Below the pieces are notes generated by a model, which ran no database searches, had not been told where the DNA came from, and worked only from the letters and a program-made list of their open reading frames with translations. Shown piece by piece: positions 21,972 through 33,927 of a DNA stretch of 64,000 nucleotides; the stretch's first letter is position 1, and every line of letters starts with the position of its first letter. Origin of the DNA: Muscardinus avellanarius (taxonomy: Eukaryota; Chordata; Mammalia; Rodentia; Gliridae); assembly GCA_963383645.1 (NCBI GenBank), contig OY726563.1:38199331-38263330 (forward strand), read 5' to 3'. The translations under genes were made by a program, and so were the position numbers.

Positions 21972-22198
21972 TCTTTTATTTATTTTTTAATTTTTTTGGT
22001 GGTACTGGGGGTGGAACCCAGAGGCATTCTACCTCCGGGCTATACTCCCATACCTATTTTATATTTTGTTTGGAAACAGGCCCTCACTAAGGTGCTGAGA
22101 GCCTCACTAAGTAGCTGAGGCTGGCTTCGAACCTGTGCAATCCTCCTGTCTCAGCCTCCCAAGCGCGGGGATTACAAGCGTGCGCCACCACGCCCGGC
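21972..22198 (-). mobile_element. Type b SINE
   Basis: GTAGTACTTTCTTTT/GTAATACTTTCTTTT flank it as a one-mismatch TSD. Confidence 0.9.
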
Positions 22199-22727
22199 GT
22201 GTAATACTTTCTTTTAGCCTGGTGCAGATGGAAGTATAGGCTCCTAGTGTGTGTGAAAATTTAGGCTTCTTTTAGAAACAGAAGTCTCAAACTTAAGTTT
22301 TCATAATAACTGAAAGCCTGTTTATAATTGGCTCCCTATCTTCATTCACTTAACCCTAAGCCCTATCTTTATTTTTGCTATCAATATGTCCTGGCACCAG
22401 TTGGAAAACTTTTATGACACTGGTAAGTACGGGAAGAACTGGTACATTTTTTTTAGCTTATTTCTGAGCCTGACATAAAAAATAAATATAAGACTAGATA
22501 AATCATGACTGTTATGTGACTTTTATTATCTGTAAGGTTACATGGCACTAACAATAGAAATGAACTATATATTCCTACATAATTCTGATTATTTAGTTGT
22601 TTAAAATAAGTTAAATTTCTTTTCTTATAATTGAATGTGCTTCTGATAGTAACAATAATTACACATTATTATACAATAATTAAATATTAACATAATATGC
22701 ACTAAATATTTCATAATTTAAGTCAGT
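22199..22727. other. AT-rich intergenic sequence, nothing recognised
   Basis: No repeat family or gene is seen. It ends at the TSD of the R-only insertion. Confidence 0.5.
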
Positions 22728-22740
22728 AAAATAGGTTTTA

Positions 22741-22856
22741 TTTATTTATTTATTTTTGAAGATTTAAAGAAGTTTATTAAAAGATAGAAATACAGAAAAT
22801 AGAAATACAGCTCCATACCAGACTGGCATGGAGGGATGATTCAAATGAATACACCC
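22741..22856 (-). mobile_element. Retrotransposed R-region-only LTR transcript (family 2)
   Basis: A 116-bp insertion is flanked by a perfect 13-bp TSD AAAATAGGTTTTA (22728-22740, 22857-22869). On the - strand it is about 99 bases homologous to the LTR region from just downstream of the TATA box through AATAAA, followed by a TAAA-rich tail. It starts about where transcription would start and ends at the polyadenylation site, so it looks like a reverse-transcribed short polyadenylated RNA, not a broken LTR. Confidence 0.8.
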
Positions 22857-22983
22857 AAAATAGGTTTTAAACAATTCTAAAATACTGACTTATCTATGCA
22901 TAGTCATATCAACTTGATAAATTAAGATTAAACTTTCCCTAGACCCTAATGTATTAAATTAGTATGAAACAAAAATTAGTACT

Positions 22984-23192
22984 GAGCTGGCCATGGTGGC
23001 ACAGGCTTGTAATCCCAGCATTTGGGAGGCTGAGAAAGGAGGTTTGCACAGGTTCGAAGCCAGCCTCAGCTACTTAGTGAGGCTCTCAGCAATTTAGTGA
23101 GATCCTGTTTCTAAATAAATTATATATATAAAAAAAATAGGCCCGGAGGTAGAAAGCCCCTGGGTTCCACCCTCCAGTACCCCACCCCCCAC
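22984..23192 (+). mobile_element. Type b SINE
   Basis: AAAATTAGTACTGA duplicated on both sides. Confidence 0.9.
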
Positions 23193-23403
23193 AAAATTAG
23201 TACTGAATAAATGAGGGACATAACAATGTTAGATTTATATGCTCTAAGTATAAAGTAGATTAGGACTGTGCATGTATTGGGTTTATAGGGTGGATGGTGA
23301 GGAATAAAGAAGTGGTAATTGGTAGTGGTGATCAATAAATTTAGAAACCAGACTGTGAAAGTAAGAAGATTTCAGAAATTCTAACCTTTCTATTTAATTT
23401 ATT

Positions 23404-23470
23404 GGTGCTGGGGATGGAACCCAGGGCCTTCTGCATGCTGAGCTTTACTACTAAGCTAAACTCTGGCCTT
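23404..23470 (-). mobile_element. ID-type monomer
   Basis: GGTGCTGGGGATGGAACCCA then GCTGAGCTTTACTACTAAGC. Confidence 0.75.
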
Positions 23471-23529
23471 ATTGCAGTTTTTGAATTTGTATCATGTTAC
23501 CTTGTAATTAACCTACTTTATAGCATTTA

Positions 23530-23742
23530 ATCTTTTTTTTTTCAGTACTGGGGATGGAACCCAGGGGCATTCTACCTCTGATCTACACATCTAGCGGCTT
23601 TTTTTTTCTTTCTTTATTTTGAAACAGGGTCTTACTGAGTTGCAGAGGCCTAAGTAGCTGAGGCTGGCCTTGAACCTGTGATCCTCCTGTCTGGGCCTTC
23701 CAAATACTGGGATTATAAGTGTGGGACATCACGCCCTGTTTG
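23530..23742 (-). mobile_element. SINE
   Basis: CAGTACTGGGGATGGAACCC to GGGACATCACGCCCTG. Confidence 0.85.
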
Positions 23743-23754
23743 CATTTCATCTTT

Positions 23755-23935
23755 AAAATACTGTTGTAAAGTGGCTACATTTTCTCTTTCACAGGTGAAA
23801 GACTGAAGTTCAAATTAGATTCACTTACTGAAGGTCACTAAGCTATTAGGTAGTAGAGTTAGGATCTGAGCCTATGTCTATATGATATCATAGTTCATGT
23901 TCCTTTGGTGACATCACTCTGCCTTCCACATGGGT
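23755..23935 (-). mobile_element. MIR fossil
   Basis: CTCTTTCACAGGTGAAAGAC, AAGGTCACTAAGCTATTAGG and GTAGAGTTAGGATCTGAGCC follow the reversed MIR core. Confidence 0.6.
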
Positions 23936-24029
23936 TTACAGATTTCACAATTCAGAAAAATAATTATTACAAAGTCATTTGTTCCACTTCCTCATTTTTT
24001 ACTCCTGTGAATGAGAAAGGCTTCATACC

Positions 24030-24230
24030 TTTTTTTTTTTCAGTACTGAGGATGGAACCCAGGGACATTCTACGTAGGGCCCCAAGCCCTATTTTAAATT
24101 CTTTTATTTTGAAACAGGGTCTGGGTTGCAAAGGGCCTAAGTAGTAGCTGAGGCTGTCCAAGAACCGTGATCCTCCTGTCTCAGCCTCCTGAATGCTGGG
24201 ATTACAAGCGTGTGCCACTACACCTGGCTG
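24030..24230 (-). mobile_element. SINE
   Basis: GCTTCATAC duplicated at both ends. Body shortened. Confidence 0.86.
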
Positions 24231-25019
24231 CTTCATACAAATTTTAATACATCTGACAGTTAATAAACTATGTAAGATCAAACAAATAAGAGTGATGTGA
24301 GGACTTATGTTGCTGTATTAAAATTTTCCATGCTTGATGAATAGATCTTTGTAGTTGGAATAAGACATAGAGCTCTGGTCTAGAGGATAGTTTTCCCAAG
24401 GTCACACAGCCTATGTGCCTAATTCTAACCTCCCCTAACCCCCATACCATTACATTCACTGGATGCAATTCCAGTACTATTACATAGTTATGGTGGAAAG
24501 GAAGTTGTTGAGAGGTGAGGAGTAGGTAGCTTTATAATTCTTGGGAAAGACCTAAATCAGTATCTTACCAATTTTAGTAAAATATTGGCAGATTTGTATC
24601 TTTGCTATGCAAATATATTTGTGTGTGAGCGCAGGGTTAAAAATCTCATAGGCTTTGAAGGTCACTATTTGTGACAAAGTTAACAATGCATGTGTTAATT
24701 TAGCTGTACAGAAAATATTCAGCCCCCCTGTACTCATTCCAGCAAAATGGAATATCATAAAGAATGGAAGAGATGTTTTAGAGAGTAATTAAACATGAAA
24801 TATAATCTATATAAAACTAGAGTTTGTTCAGCTAGTTACTAGTCTCAGGGGAACAATTTAAAACTGTGTCTGCATGCAAAGTCAGTTGGGATTTCTCAGT
24901 ATTCTCACTGAATATTGTTAGGATTTACTGACTCAGCACTTAATTTCTTCCTTTTATTTTTGAGTCCAAGTTTAAATAAATCTTACTGGTTGCAGATGAA
25001 AACTTACTACTGAAAATAA
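24231..25019. other. Intergenic sequence, possible weak MIR piece
   Basis: CCCAAGGTCACACAGCCTAT (near 24395) hints at MIR. The rest is unassigned. Confidence 0.4.
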
Positions 25020-25475
25020 GTAAGCCGGGTGAGGTGGCAATCCTAGTATTTGGGAGGCTGAGACAGGATTGCAGGTTCAAGGGCAACCTTAGCAAGTAGT
25101 GAGACTCTGAACAACCTTGCCAGATCCTGCTTTTTTGTTTTTGTCATACTGGGGATTGAACCCACGGGCATTCTACCTCTGAATTACACCCCTAGCCCTA
25201 TTTCATTATTTTGAGACAGGATCTTATTAAGTTGCAGAGGGCCTCACAAGTTGCTGGCAACAAACCTGCAATTCTCCCTTCTCAGCCTTCCAAGTGCTGG
25301 GATTGCAAGCAGGAATTACTTCGCCTGCCTGGCTCAGGCCATTAAAAAAAAGAAAAAAAAAAAATATATATATATATATGGCTGGAGATGTAGCTCTGAG
25401 GTATAATGTCTCTTGGTTCAATCCCAGTGCCCCCCCTCCCCCACACACATACACACATACACACACACACAAAAG
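25020..25475. mobile_element. Old SINE (+) split by a SINE (-)
   Basis: Host pieces 25020-25132 and 25337-25475, the latter with ATATAT and CACA runs. Insert 25133-25336 on -. Confidence 0.75.
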
Positions 25476-26029
25476 AAAGAAAATAAAAATCCACTTATAA
25501 AGGGAACCTTGTCTTCATATGTCCATTAACATTTAATTAGAACTTCCCATCTCTGAAGACTGGAAAGGTGCCCTGTAACACACCTGCTATATGAGATCTA
25601 TCTTATTAAATTTGCCTTTTGAAAAGAACAGTTGACAGAAGGCCCATTTTCCCCCTCCAAATTATACTATAGATTGATCGCCAGACTGATGACTTTTATT
25701 TGCGCCTGAGAGTCGGTCCGAATAAGAAAGTGTTATTGCTCTCTAAGGGTTTCTGCACATCGTGGAAGTAGAAAAGGCTTTTCTGGGCTGCAGACGATTC
25801 TAACTACGTCTTCTCTCAGGCTTGTCCACAAGCAGCCGCTAACTCTTCCACGAAGGCCCCACCGAGATCACAGCAACAGAGCCTAACCTCCTGGAGATCC
25901 TGCTTAACAAATTTTCATTGCTTTTTCTTAGAACAGTAGAATTAATTACTGATGAGATGCAGGGTAAATGCAGGTAGTCCCAACATTTGGCCCGAAAGTG
26001 CCGCCAGGAGACAGACCTTTGGCAGTGGG
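25476..26029. other. Upstream flank of the CpG island, no gene seen
   Basis: Unique-looking, moderately AT-rich sequence without SINEs leads into the island. No start codon, splice pattern or motif stands out. A divergent non-coding transcript from the island could begin here, but nothing in the sequence shows it. Confidence 0.5.
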
Positions 26030-26712
26030 GAGCCACGGTCAGCGAGCCAGACCCCGCAGGAGATTCTTCATTCCCTCCGGTCTGGGGTGTAAGGGCGGGG
26101 GTCAAGGGACTTTTTCCTCCTTCCCTTTCGGCGCGGGTGAGGGGATCCGGGCTGCGAGCGCGGCCTGGCCTAGGGCGGCGCCCAGGCCGCAGAGCTTGGG
26201 GCCCAACAGCTGCTCCCCGAGCGCACACCTCGTGGAGGCCATTATTTCCAGCAGTGCCAAAAGTCCTCGGGACTATGCGCCGCTTCCTGGCGACTCGACC
26301 CACAGCAGCCCCTCTGAGGCTCAGGATCCCCGATGCGCGCGCGGGACGACCGAAGTCGCGGTCAGGGCCCACCCCCGAGCTTCCGGGCCCGCAAAGGCCG
26401 TACAGAGCGTCCACGACCGCAGCTCGCGTCCGCCGCGGGCGGTGCCGGACCTCGCCCTTCCCCACCGCTCCCCTCCCCCCTCCCGAGCCCCGTGCGGCTC
26501 CCGAGGTGACACGGCTCGGACCCTCCATTCTCCGCCCGTGTATTTAACTAGCACAACCTAACTAGTTGCTCCCTCTCGGTGACAACCCTTCTCCCGACAG
26601 ACGCGCCCGGCAGCCAACCACCGGTCAGAATTGGCCTGCGTCCCGCACCCGGGTCGGTGGCGGCCTCGGTGGGCGGGGCTAGAGCAGCTAGCAAGTTCAG
26701 TGGAGCCACGGC

Positions 26713-26765
26713 TGACGTGAGTCAACAAAGGTCACGTGGGGCGAGGGGCCCGCGCCGATTGGCTG
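26713..26765 (+). promoter_or_regulatory. Promoter motif cluster: CRE-like/AP-1, E-box, CCAAT
   Basis: TGACGTGA (26713-26720, CRE-like) overlaps TGAGTCA (26718-26724, perfect AP-1 core). CACGTG (26733-26738, USF/MYC-type E-box) follows. ATTGG (26758-26762) is an inverted CCAAT box in the NF-Y-like context CCGATTGGCT. The four lie within 53 bases in the CpG island, about 420-470 bases before the KDM6A ATG. Binding is inferred from motifs only. Confidence 0.6.
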
Positions 26766-26954
26766 CCGCGGCCCGGTGGAGAGGGGGGGTCACGGCGGCG
26801 GCGTGGGGTTCGCTGTGTGACACAATTACAACAACTTTGTGCTGGTGCCGGGGAAGTTTGTGTCTCCAACGAATCCCCCCAGTGCTCCCGAGCCCCGCGC
26901 GCTCCGGCCATTCCCGCCGTCCCCGCCCGTGGCTGCCCCTTGCCCGCCCTCGCG

Positions 26955-26960
26955 ATGTGA
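26955..26960 (+). promoter_or_regulatory. Start-stop upstream ATG (ATGTGA) in presumed KDM6A 5′ UTR
   Basis: ATG is followed at once by TGA, 232 bases before the coding ATG. It is the only ATG I see between the promoter motifs and 27187. If the transcript starts upstream, it is a minimal one-codon upstream ORF of the kind that can stall initiating ribosomes. Whether it is in the mRNA depends on the start site, which is unknown. Confidence 0.45.
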
Positions 26961-27171
26961 CCCTACAGCCCAGCCGCCGCCGCCGCCGACCCAGCGGCTC
27001 CGCAGCCCCTGCCGCCGCCGCCTTTGCCGCTACCGCGTTGGGATTTTTCGTCGCCGCTGCTCGCGGCGGAGGAGGAGGCGGCGATAAAGTTGGTGTGCCG
27101 GTCCCGTGCGGAGATTGGGGGCGTCGTTGCGGGCCCCGGCCCGGGGGGGGGTGTCGGCGTTGGAGTTGTGA

Positions 27172-27616
<445 letters not shown>

Positions 27617-28397
27617 GTAAGGCAGCCGCGGGCCGGAGCGCGGACTCGGTGTCCCCAGCCGGCGCCGCGCTCGCCCCGGGCCCCGCGGCCAGGGCAGCGC
27701 GCATTGTGGCCGCGAACCAGGGCCGAGGGGCTTCCGGAAAACTATTTCCTGCCGCTGCGCTCCCCCAGCCCCGGAGCCCTTGCTCGTTCGCTCGCTCCTC
27801 TGCGAAATCGCCCGCTCTTCTCGAAGCCCGAGCCGCCGAGGCGGCAGCGCTTTGGGGCCGAGCTCAACTGGGTCGACGAAAATTGTCTGCTCTTGCCAGT
27901 TTTGGGGGGCTAGGCCGATGTTCTCCGAGGTGCCTAGCGGGGCCCAGGGGATCGTCCCTGTGTGCAGATTGCCGACTTACTACTTGCCTCCCATGGTTTT
28001 TATTCTTTTCCTTCAGGCGGGCTGCTCATGATGTCTACTGTTAACCAACGGTTTGCTCTTTCTTCTCTCCCTGCTCCCGGAAGGGGGAAGTTGCTCGTAG
28101 TTTAGGTCGGTGAAGAGTTTGCACTGGGCTGCTGACATGTATGTCGATTGGTATGTTTTACCTGAAGTTAGGTGACTTGTTTACTTTTTGGGTTTTTTTT
28201 TGGCCATGGAAATACCGCAGTTATTTGCGAGGATGCTTTTTTCCTTTCTTTCTTTTTTTTTTTTCCCCCCTGGAGCCTCGTTTCCTGAGTGTCTGACAGG
28301 GAAGGCCGGGGAGGATTCGGGGTGTAGTCTCTGTTTATTTGTGTGGAAAGTTGTTGGCACTGTCATTTAGTTAAGTAATGGCTGCTCCTATCGGCCC

Positions 28398-28408
28398 AAG
28401 ATGGCGGG
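28398..28408 (+). promoter_or_regulatory. YY1-type motif in proximal KDM6A intron 2
   Basis: AAGATGGCGGG fits the YY1 core (AAnATGGCGG). It lies about 780 bases after exon 2 in the SINE-free proximal intron. The basis is the motif only. Confidence 0.35.
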
Positions 28409-28985
28409 ACAGGGTGGGAGGAGAAACTGAAGGGGGGGGGGGTTTGGGGGAGGAAGGAGAGGTAAACATGGAAATAAATAGTAGCGATGAATAGGCCTCT
28501 CCTTTGGAGTGTATAGGTCGGTGGTGTTAAAAAAAATACACATTATTTGCATATAGAATTCATGTACCTTTCTCGAGCTTGGAAATAGCATGCATAAGCC
28601 TGGTAAATGCTTATCAACCTGTAGCACATTTAGTTACCCATCTGTAAGCTGTTGAACAAAGGCTGAAGTCTCATTCTGTCTGCATCAGTTTGTATTTCCT
28701 GACCAAAATCTGATTGAGATGGTATTAGAAAGCTTTCTTCTTAATTGGGACCGTGAAACTTGGAGTGTGTGCGATAGGTGTTGCATCCATTAGACATTTT
28801 CTTTTCTGGCTGAAATCTATGGCTTTGCCTTTGACACTTTATTGTTACATTTGAGAAGCAAGTTTGAAATGACTAAAGCATAACATTTTTTTTCTTAAGT
28901 TGATAATCTTCTTTGTTGTTCGTAACTATTGCCGGTAGTTTGGTTTAGCAGTGTCTTTAATTCCTTTTTATCTGTAATTCCTTTC

Positions 28986-29021
28986 TTACTGTTACATAAA
29001 AACATTTTTATGTAACAGTAA
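28986..29021. repeat. Near-perfect 36-base palindrome (17-bp stem, 2-nt loop)
   Basis: TTACTGTTACATAAAAA is followed by CA and then by its exact reverse complement TTTTTATGTAACAGTAA. It would fold as a long hairpin in RNA or single-stranded DNA. It may be the remnant of a MITE-like inverted-repeat element, but no terminal dinucleotide duplication is clear. Confidence 0.85.
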
Positions 29022-30200
29022 CTAAATAATAAGGTGTTTTGATTGCAAATAGTGACCAAAAAGCTAAATGGAAATAATCACTTTCAGTAAGCCCACAGTC
29101 CCTTTGAGCTGCATAGAAAACTTGAATTAAACTTTGACTACGTCGGTACTAATCGTCTTCATTAAAATTATTGCTGGAAAAATGAATGGTAAATAGCTCA
29201 GGAATTATTTAAGCATCAATAATTGTTGCTACCCTGCCTTGAAGGTCCTCCTCCCCACAGTGTATTTGAAGTATTTTATTTAAAAGTACTGCTGTCAAAA
29301 TTGTCATTCCAAAATATTAAACAAGCAATTTAAATTCAAGGAGCATTTTGTTTTGGAGCGAATATTGCCAGTCTAACATCGGGTTTGTAAAGTTGCTTGC
29401 AAAGATGTTTCATTTGGAAAAGTTTTGCCAAATCTTTGCTTTTGGTTATGGTGCTGAAGAAATAAATGGAGTTCGAGTTTTTTACATGCATAATGCGCAA
29501 AATGCTAGTTGATGTGTTCTTGTCTTAGAATGCTCATGTTCAGATAGACTCACAGCGCTTAACATTGGATTTCATGTTGTTATATTGAACTTTACAGTTA
29601 CTGTGAACCGAGTTTAAATTAAAAATTATTTTCAAATATTTCTTATCAAGTTGTACGTTACTTTTTTGACGTTTAAATACAGTAACATTTAAAAAGGGAA
29701 AGTTATGAAGTTTTGTTATGTTTTGGGGAGGAATTAATGGCTTCATAAAATACGGAGTGATTTGATAAACTAATTTGAACTAAAAAAAAAAAACTTCTTT
29801 CTTCCAACTCAATGCTTGTGAGGTCATACTTGCTTAAATCAAGACTCATTAGCCTTAAAGTTAAAACATTCTGTAGTATGTGCTTGAATCCTTATGGACT
29901 TCTCGGTTACATTCTTTTGAGCCTGAACTTACCGGAGGAATGTGTAATGTAAAGCTTGACATTATGTAACCTCTCACCTTCTGTTAGGATTGGATTCTGA
30001 ATAGAATGAATGAGCAGGAGTCCTGCTGTAGGAAGTATTGAATTATTTAGTTTCATCCTTCTTTTTACAGTCATGGGAAGCAGGGTTGTTTTTTTTTTTT
30101 TTTTTCTTTTGGAGAAATGTTGAGCTATGTTGGTTTCAGAATTATTTTCTTGTCTTTTAAGTCTTAAAAACAAGAGTTGGCTTTTCTCTATCAGGGTGGG

Positions 30201-30240
30201 TCCAGGCTACTTAACTGAGGTCCAGGCTACTTAACTGAGG
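30201..30240. repeat. Perfect 20-bp tandem duplication
   Basis: TCCAGGCTACTTAACTGAGG occurs twice head to tail with no differences. It looks like a recent local duplication. Confidence 0.95.
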
Positions 30241-30429
30241 ACGGATAATAGAATCGAATATTTCCCACAATTCCCTTTGTAGTTTTTTTTTGTGCTGCCT
30301 TTCCTACAAATTTATTCTACACTTTGTATAACTTATTCCTTTCCGACAAAAATTTAGTCACTACTGCTTGTTTTCAAAAACTCTTATGCCTAAATAATTA
30401 GATTTTAAGTTTTTAAATTTACATTTGTA

Positions 30430-30575
30430 GTTTTTTTTTTTTTTTTTTTTGTGGGTCTGGGGATAGAGCCCAGGGGCATTCGACCTCCGAGCTACACCTC
30501 CTGCCTTATTTTTTATTCTTTATTTTGAAACCAGGTCTCATTGAGTTGCAGAGGGCCTCACTAAGTAGCTGAACC
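30430..30575 (-). mobile_element. Type a SINE, head missing
   Basis: GGGTCTGGGGATAGAGCCCA to CACTAAGTAGCTGA. Confidence 0.82.
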
Positions 30576-30617
30576 TTTTGTAGGCTACTTTTGTAGGTTT
30601 AAAAAAATTTAACTCTT

Positions 30618-30822
30618 TCCGGGCCTGGTGGCGCAGGCTTGGGAGGCGGAGACAGGAGGATCACGCTGGTTCAGAGCCAGCCTCCATGGCTTAAGAGACC
30701 CTGTTTCCAAATAAAAAATAGGTCTGGGAGTGTAGCCCAGAGGTAGAAGGGCTTCCAGGAACCCCAGTGCCACCAAAAAAAAAAAACAAAAAAAAAAAAC
30801 CAAAAAAAAAAAAAACAAACTA
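30618..30822 (+). mobile_element. Type c SINE
   Basis: TCCGGGCCTGGTGGCGCAGG with a small head deletion and an A-rich tail. Confidence 0.88.
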
Positions 30823-30825
30823 TTA

Positions 30826-31040
30826 AGTCAGGCATGGTGGTGCATGCCCTGTAATCCTGGTACTTGGGAGACTAAGATAGGAAGAGCGCAGATTCAAGGA
30901 TAGTCTCAGCAAGTAGTGAGGTACTCATCAATCAACCTAGGAAAATCCTATTTCCAAATAAAAATAAAACAGGGCTGGGCTGTAGCTTGGAGGTAGAATG
31001 CCCTTGGGTTAAAACCCCAGTGCCTCCCCCTCAAAAAAAT
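30826..31040 (+). mobile_element. Old SINE
   Basis: GTCAGGCATGGTGGTGCATG to CCCCAGTGCCTCCCC. Confidence 0.82.
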
Positions 31041-31277
31041 ATACATATATATCTTGATCTAAAAGTTTTGGAATACTGAAAGCATTAAATATCTCTTGCT
31101 CCCAGATTTAAGTATTCCTTTTCCAAGTGTGAGACTGCTTTATCCAAACCCCTGATTTCTCTTCGTCGCTGAATATTTTTCTAATATTCCATTGTATTAG
31201 AGTCATTGAAAGAATTTTTGTAGGATTGCCATTTGATATATAATGCTTGAGGTTTTGGATTAAAAAACTAAATTAAG

Positions 31278-31475
31278 TGCAAGGTTGTGGTGGTGCAGGC
31301 CTATAATCCCAGGTACTCCAAGAGGCTAAGGGAAGAGGATAGAAAGTTTGAGGCCAGCATGGGCAATTTAATGATACCCTGTCTCAAAAATAATAAAAGG
31401 GCTGGAACTGTAGTTCAGTGGTAGAGCACCCCTGCTTTTATTTCTCAGTATCACAAAAACAAAACAAAACAATTA
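31278..31475 (+). mobile_element. Old SINE
   Basis: GTGGTGGTGCAGGCCTATAA to an ACAAA-rich tail. Confidence 0.78.
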
Positions 31476-32013
31476 CATGAGAAATACAGTCTGTTATTTT
31501 TGTAGTAGTATCTTAAAAAGAAGGCTGTAAAGCTTTAGAGCTTGCTTAATGAGTTCTTATAACATGATCCTGTACAGTTTGCCCTTTAATGCTGACCCTT
31601 AATAATTTAAGATTCTTATTTTCTTAATTACAGTGGAGTTTCTGAAAAGTACTTAAGCAGTGAAACACATTTTGGAAAATGTTTGGGTTAATATTTTTTA
31701 TTAGGATAGGAATTTAAGTTAAAGTTTATTATATAGCATATATAGCATAAATGTAGTAAGGGTATAAATACAGTAATACTAGAGGGTGTCATTAGCATAA
31801 TAATATAATGTGAGAGGTCTGGGAAAGGTATCTTATCAGTGTCCAGGAGCTATTACTAAAATACAGTTTATTTTAATAAACTATCTTACTTCTAAGTTTG
31901 TCTTAGTACTCTATTTAAGGGGTTTTTTTTGTAATTTGTTTAGTAGACAGATGTAGGATAGAAGAAGTTGTGGATTGTTTATCATTTAAGAGTGTACTTT
32001 TTTTTAAAGAGGT

Positions 32014-32230
32014 ATTAGGCTAGGCATGGTGGCACATGCTTGTAATCCTAGTAGTACTTGGGGAGGCTGAAACAGGAGGAACACAGGGTTGTAGTTAATC
32101 TCAGCAATTTAGTGAAGCACTTTGCAACTTAGTGAGACTGATTCATACTAAAAAATAAAATAGGGCTCAGAGTGCAGCTCAGAGGGAGAATGGCCCTGGG
32201 TTCAATTCCCAGCACAGTCCTCCCCCAAAA
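32014..32230 (+). mobile_element. Old SINE
   Basis: GGCTAGGCATGGTGGCACAT to GGTTCAATTCCCAGCAC. Confidence 0.83.
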
Positions 32231-32559
32231 GTGAACATTATGTGTGTTTTTGCACTTAAAGGCATCCATACAAATTGAAACGACAAGGGAGCATTTGTCT
32301 GTCACCTCTAGATATTTGATTGTTCAAAACTGCTTCAAAGATGATTTTTTTGTGACTTAGTTGATAGAGCAGAATGATGGGCCACAACAACACCAAAGTG
32401 AACTTTCATTGTTTGGCTAGCTGTAGAGCAAATCTTTTTTTTTTTTTTTTAACTTAGATTATGTAACATTTAGTTTTGCTTACATAGGACCAATATTCTG
32501 ATATTTGAAAGAAATTTTGTTGAGTTTATTATTATTATTATTACTATTTTTATTATCTT

Positions 32560-32720
32560 GTTTTTTTGTGGGAATGGGAATTGAATCCAGGGGCATTCTA
32601 CCTTTCAGTTACCCCCTAAGATCTATTTTTTAAGTTGCTGACAGCCTCACTAAGTTGCGATTCTCTTGTCTCAGTCTCCCAGGTAGGGGGATTGCAGGCA
32701 TGCACCACCATGTCTGACTT
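32560..32720 (-). mobile_element. Old SINE, shortened
   Basis: GGAATTGAATCCAGGGGCAT to CACCACCATGTCTGAC. Confidence 0.78.
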
Positions 32721-32811
32721 TGTTAATTTTTATTTTGAAAGTCATTGTGATATTTTGGGCTCTTTAAAATTGATGTTAGTGACAGATAACACCCTGCATT
32801 CTTGTTATTTT

Positions 32812-32889
32812 TGCTGTTCTGGAAGTTGAACCCAGTGCCAGGCAAATGTGTCAGGCAAGTGCTTTGCCACCTAGCTCCACCCTCTAGCC
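32812..32889 (-). mobile_element. ID-type monomer, diverged
   Basis: GAAGTTGAACCCAGTGCC and CTAGCTCCACCCTCTAGCC. Confidence 0.6.
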
Positions 32890-33927
32890 TAACACTGTGC
32901 ATTATTAACAATATTTTTGAAATGTGATATTCAGGGAGCTAATTTATGTGAAGAAAACATCACCAGATTGTCTTAAGAATTGAAATGGTGGTTAGGCTGT
33001 TTCAGGCCCACATGTATTTATTTGTAAACTAGTTAATAGAGTTTATTTAATGAATGCATAATTGACAGTCTTATGTACTCATACTCAAACTTCATATGTA
33101 ATTTTATCAATTTCCCATATTGGTTTATAAGTTACAACAGTAAATCAGAGCAACAAATACTTAAATGTATACTAAGTACAAGTTGTGCAAGGAATATGAA
33201 GATAACATAGATACCATTTGCCTGTGTTGAACTTACAGTTATCTAAGAGGTGTGAGATAAGTATGACTAACCATGAACATTAGTGGGAAAAGTATGAAAT
33301 AAAATAATGACATAAAAATGAATTTTGTCTTGTGTGTTTTTTTTTTTTTGTTAAGGAAAAGAAAAATGATTTGGCAGCAATTTCTTTTTGTTAAATATTT
33401 AGACTTCAGATAGTATCTTGGTCAATGACTTAGCTATATGGAAAATCCTAGTAGGAAGAGTGTATATTCTGTTTAGAGCAAATTAATAGGCTTTTTTTTT
33501 CCTGGACTTGTTGCCTTTCAAGTTCAGAGAAATAATGACATTTAGAGGTTTTAATCAGGGTTTAGATTTTCGATTTAGGAACACATTAGGCCATTTATAG
33601 GTTTTAATATGGAGAGTCAAGTGTGTTTTGTGAGAATAAGCAATTAATTGCTGATAGTTCACTGAATTAAATATAAGGATCAAATTGAACAAAATTTTGA
33701 CCCAGAATAGCAGTTCTTGAACCCTAAATACAGTGTGATTACCTGTTATAGTTTGCTTTTATCTTTCTTCTTTCATGGTAAAAGAAATTGAAATCAAAGT
33801 TATTATGCTAAAGGGAGGGATATATAAGAGTTTGTGGCTGTTTCAGTTGTATAGTTTATTAAAAATCAAATTAAAACTTGAAAAAAAAGTATGAAGTGCT
33901 CTGAAAGTTTATTATAAAGGTTAGTTT
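32890..33927. other. Intronic sequence without recognised elements
   Basis: AT-rich, with only short homopolymer runs. No splice-flanked coding segment was found. Confidence 0.5.

Larger units (their letters stand above)
27951..30429. other. Repeat-poor proximal part of KDM6A intron 2
   Basis: No SINE, LTR or L1 copy is recognisable in this stretch, in contrast to the rest of the window. It contains the 36-base palindrome (28986-29021), the 20-base tandem duplication (30201-30240) and several T- or A-rich runs. Constraint on regulatory DNA near a dosage-sensitive promoter is a plausible reason. Confidence 0.6.

Noticed and set aside
25839..26528. 229-codon - strand frame at the CpG island, and overlapping + strand frames 25968-26561
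   Set aside because: GC-rich sequence lacks stops in several frames at once. The peptides are Arg/Gly/Pro-rich with no domain I know, and no start or splice signals support them.
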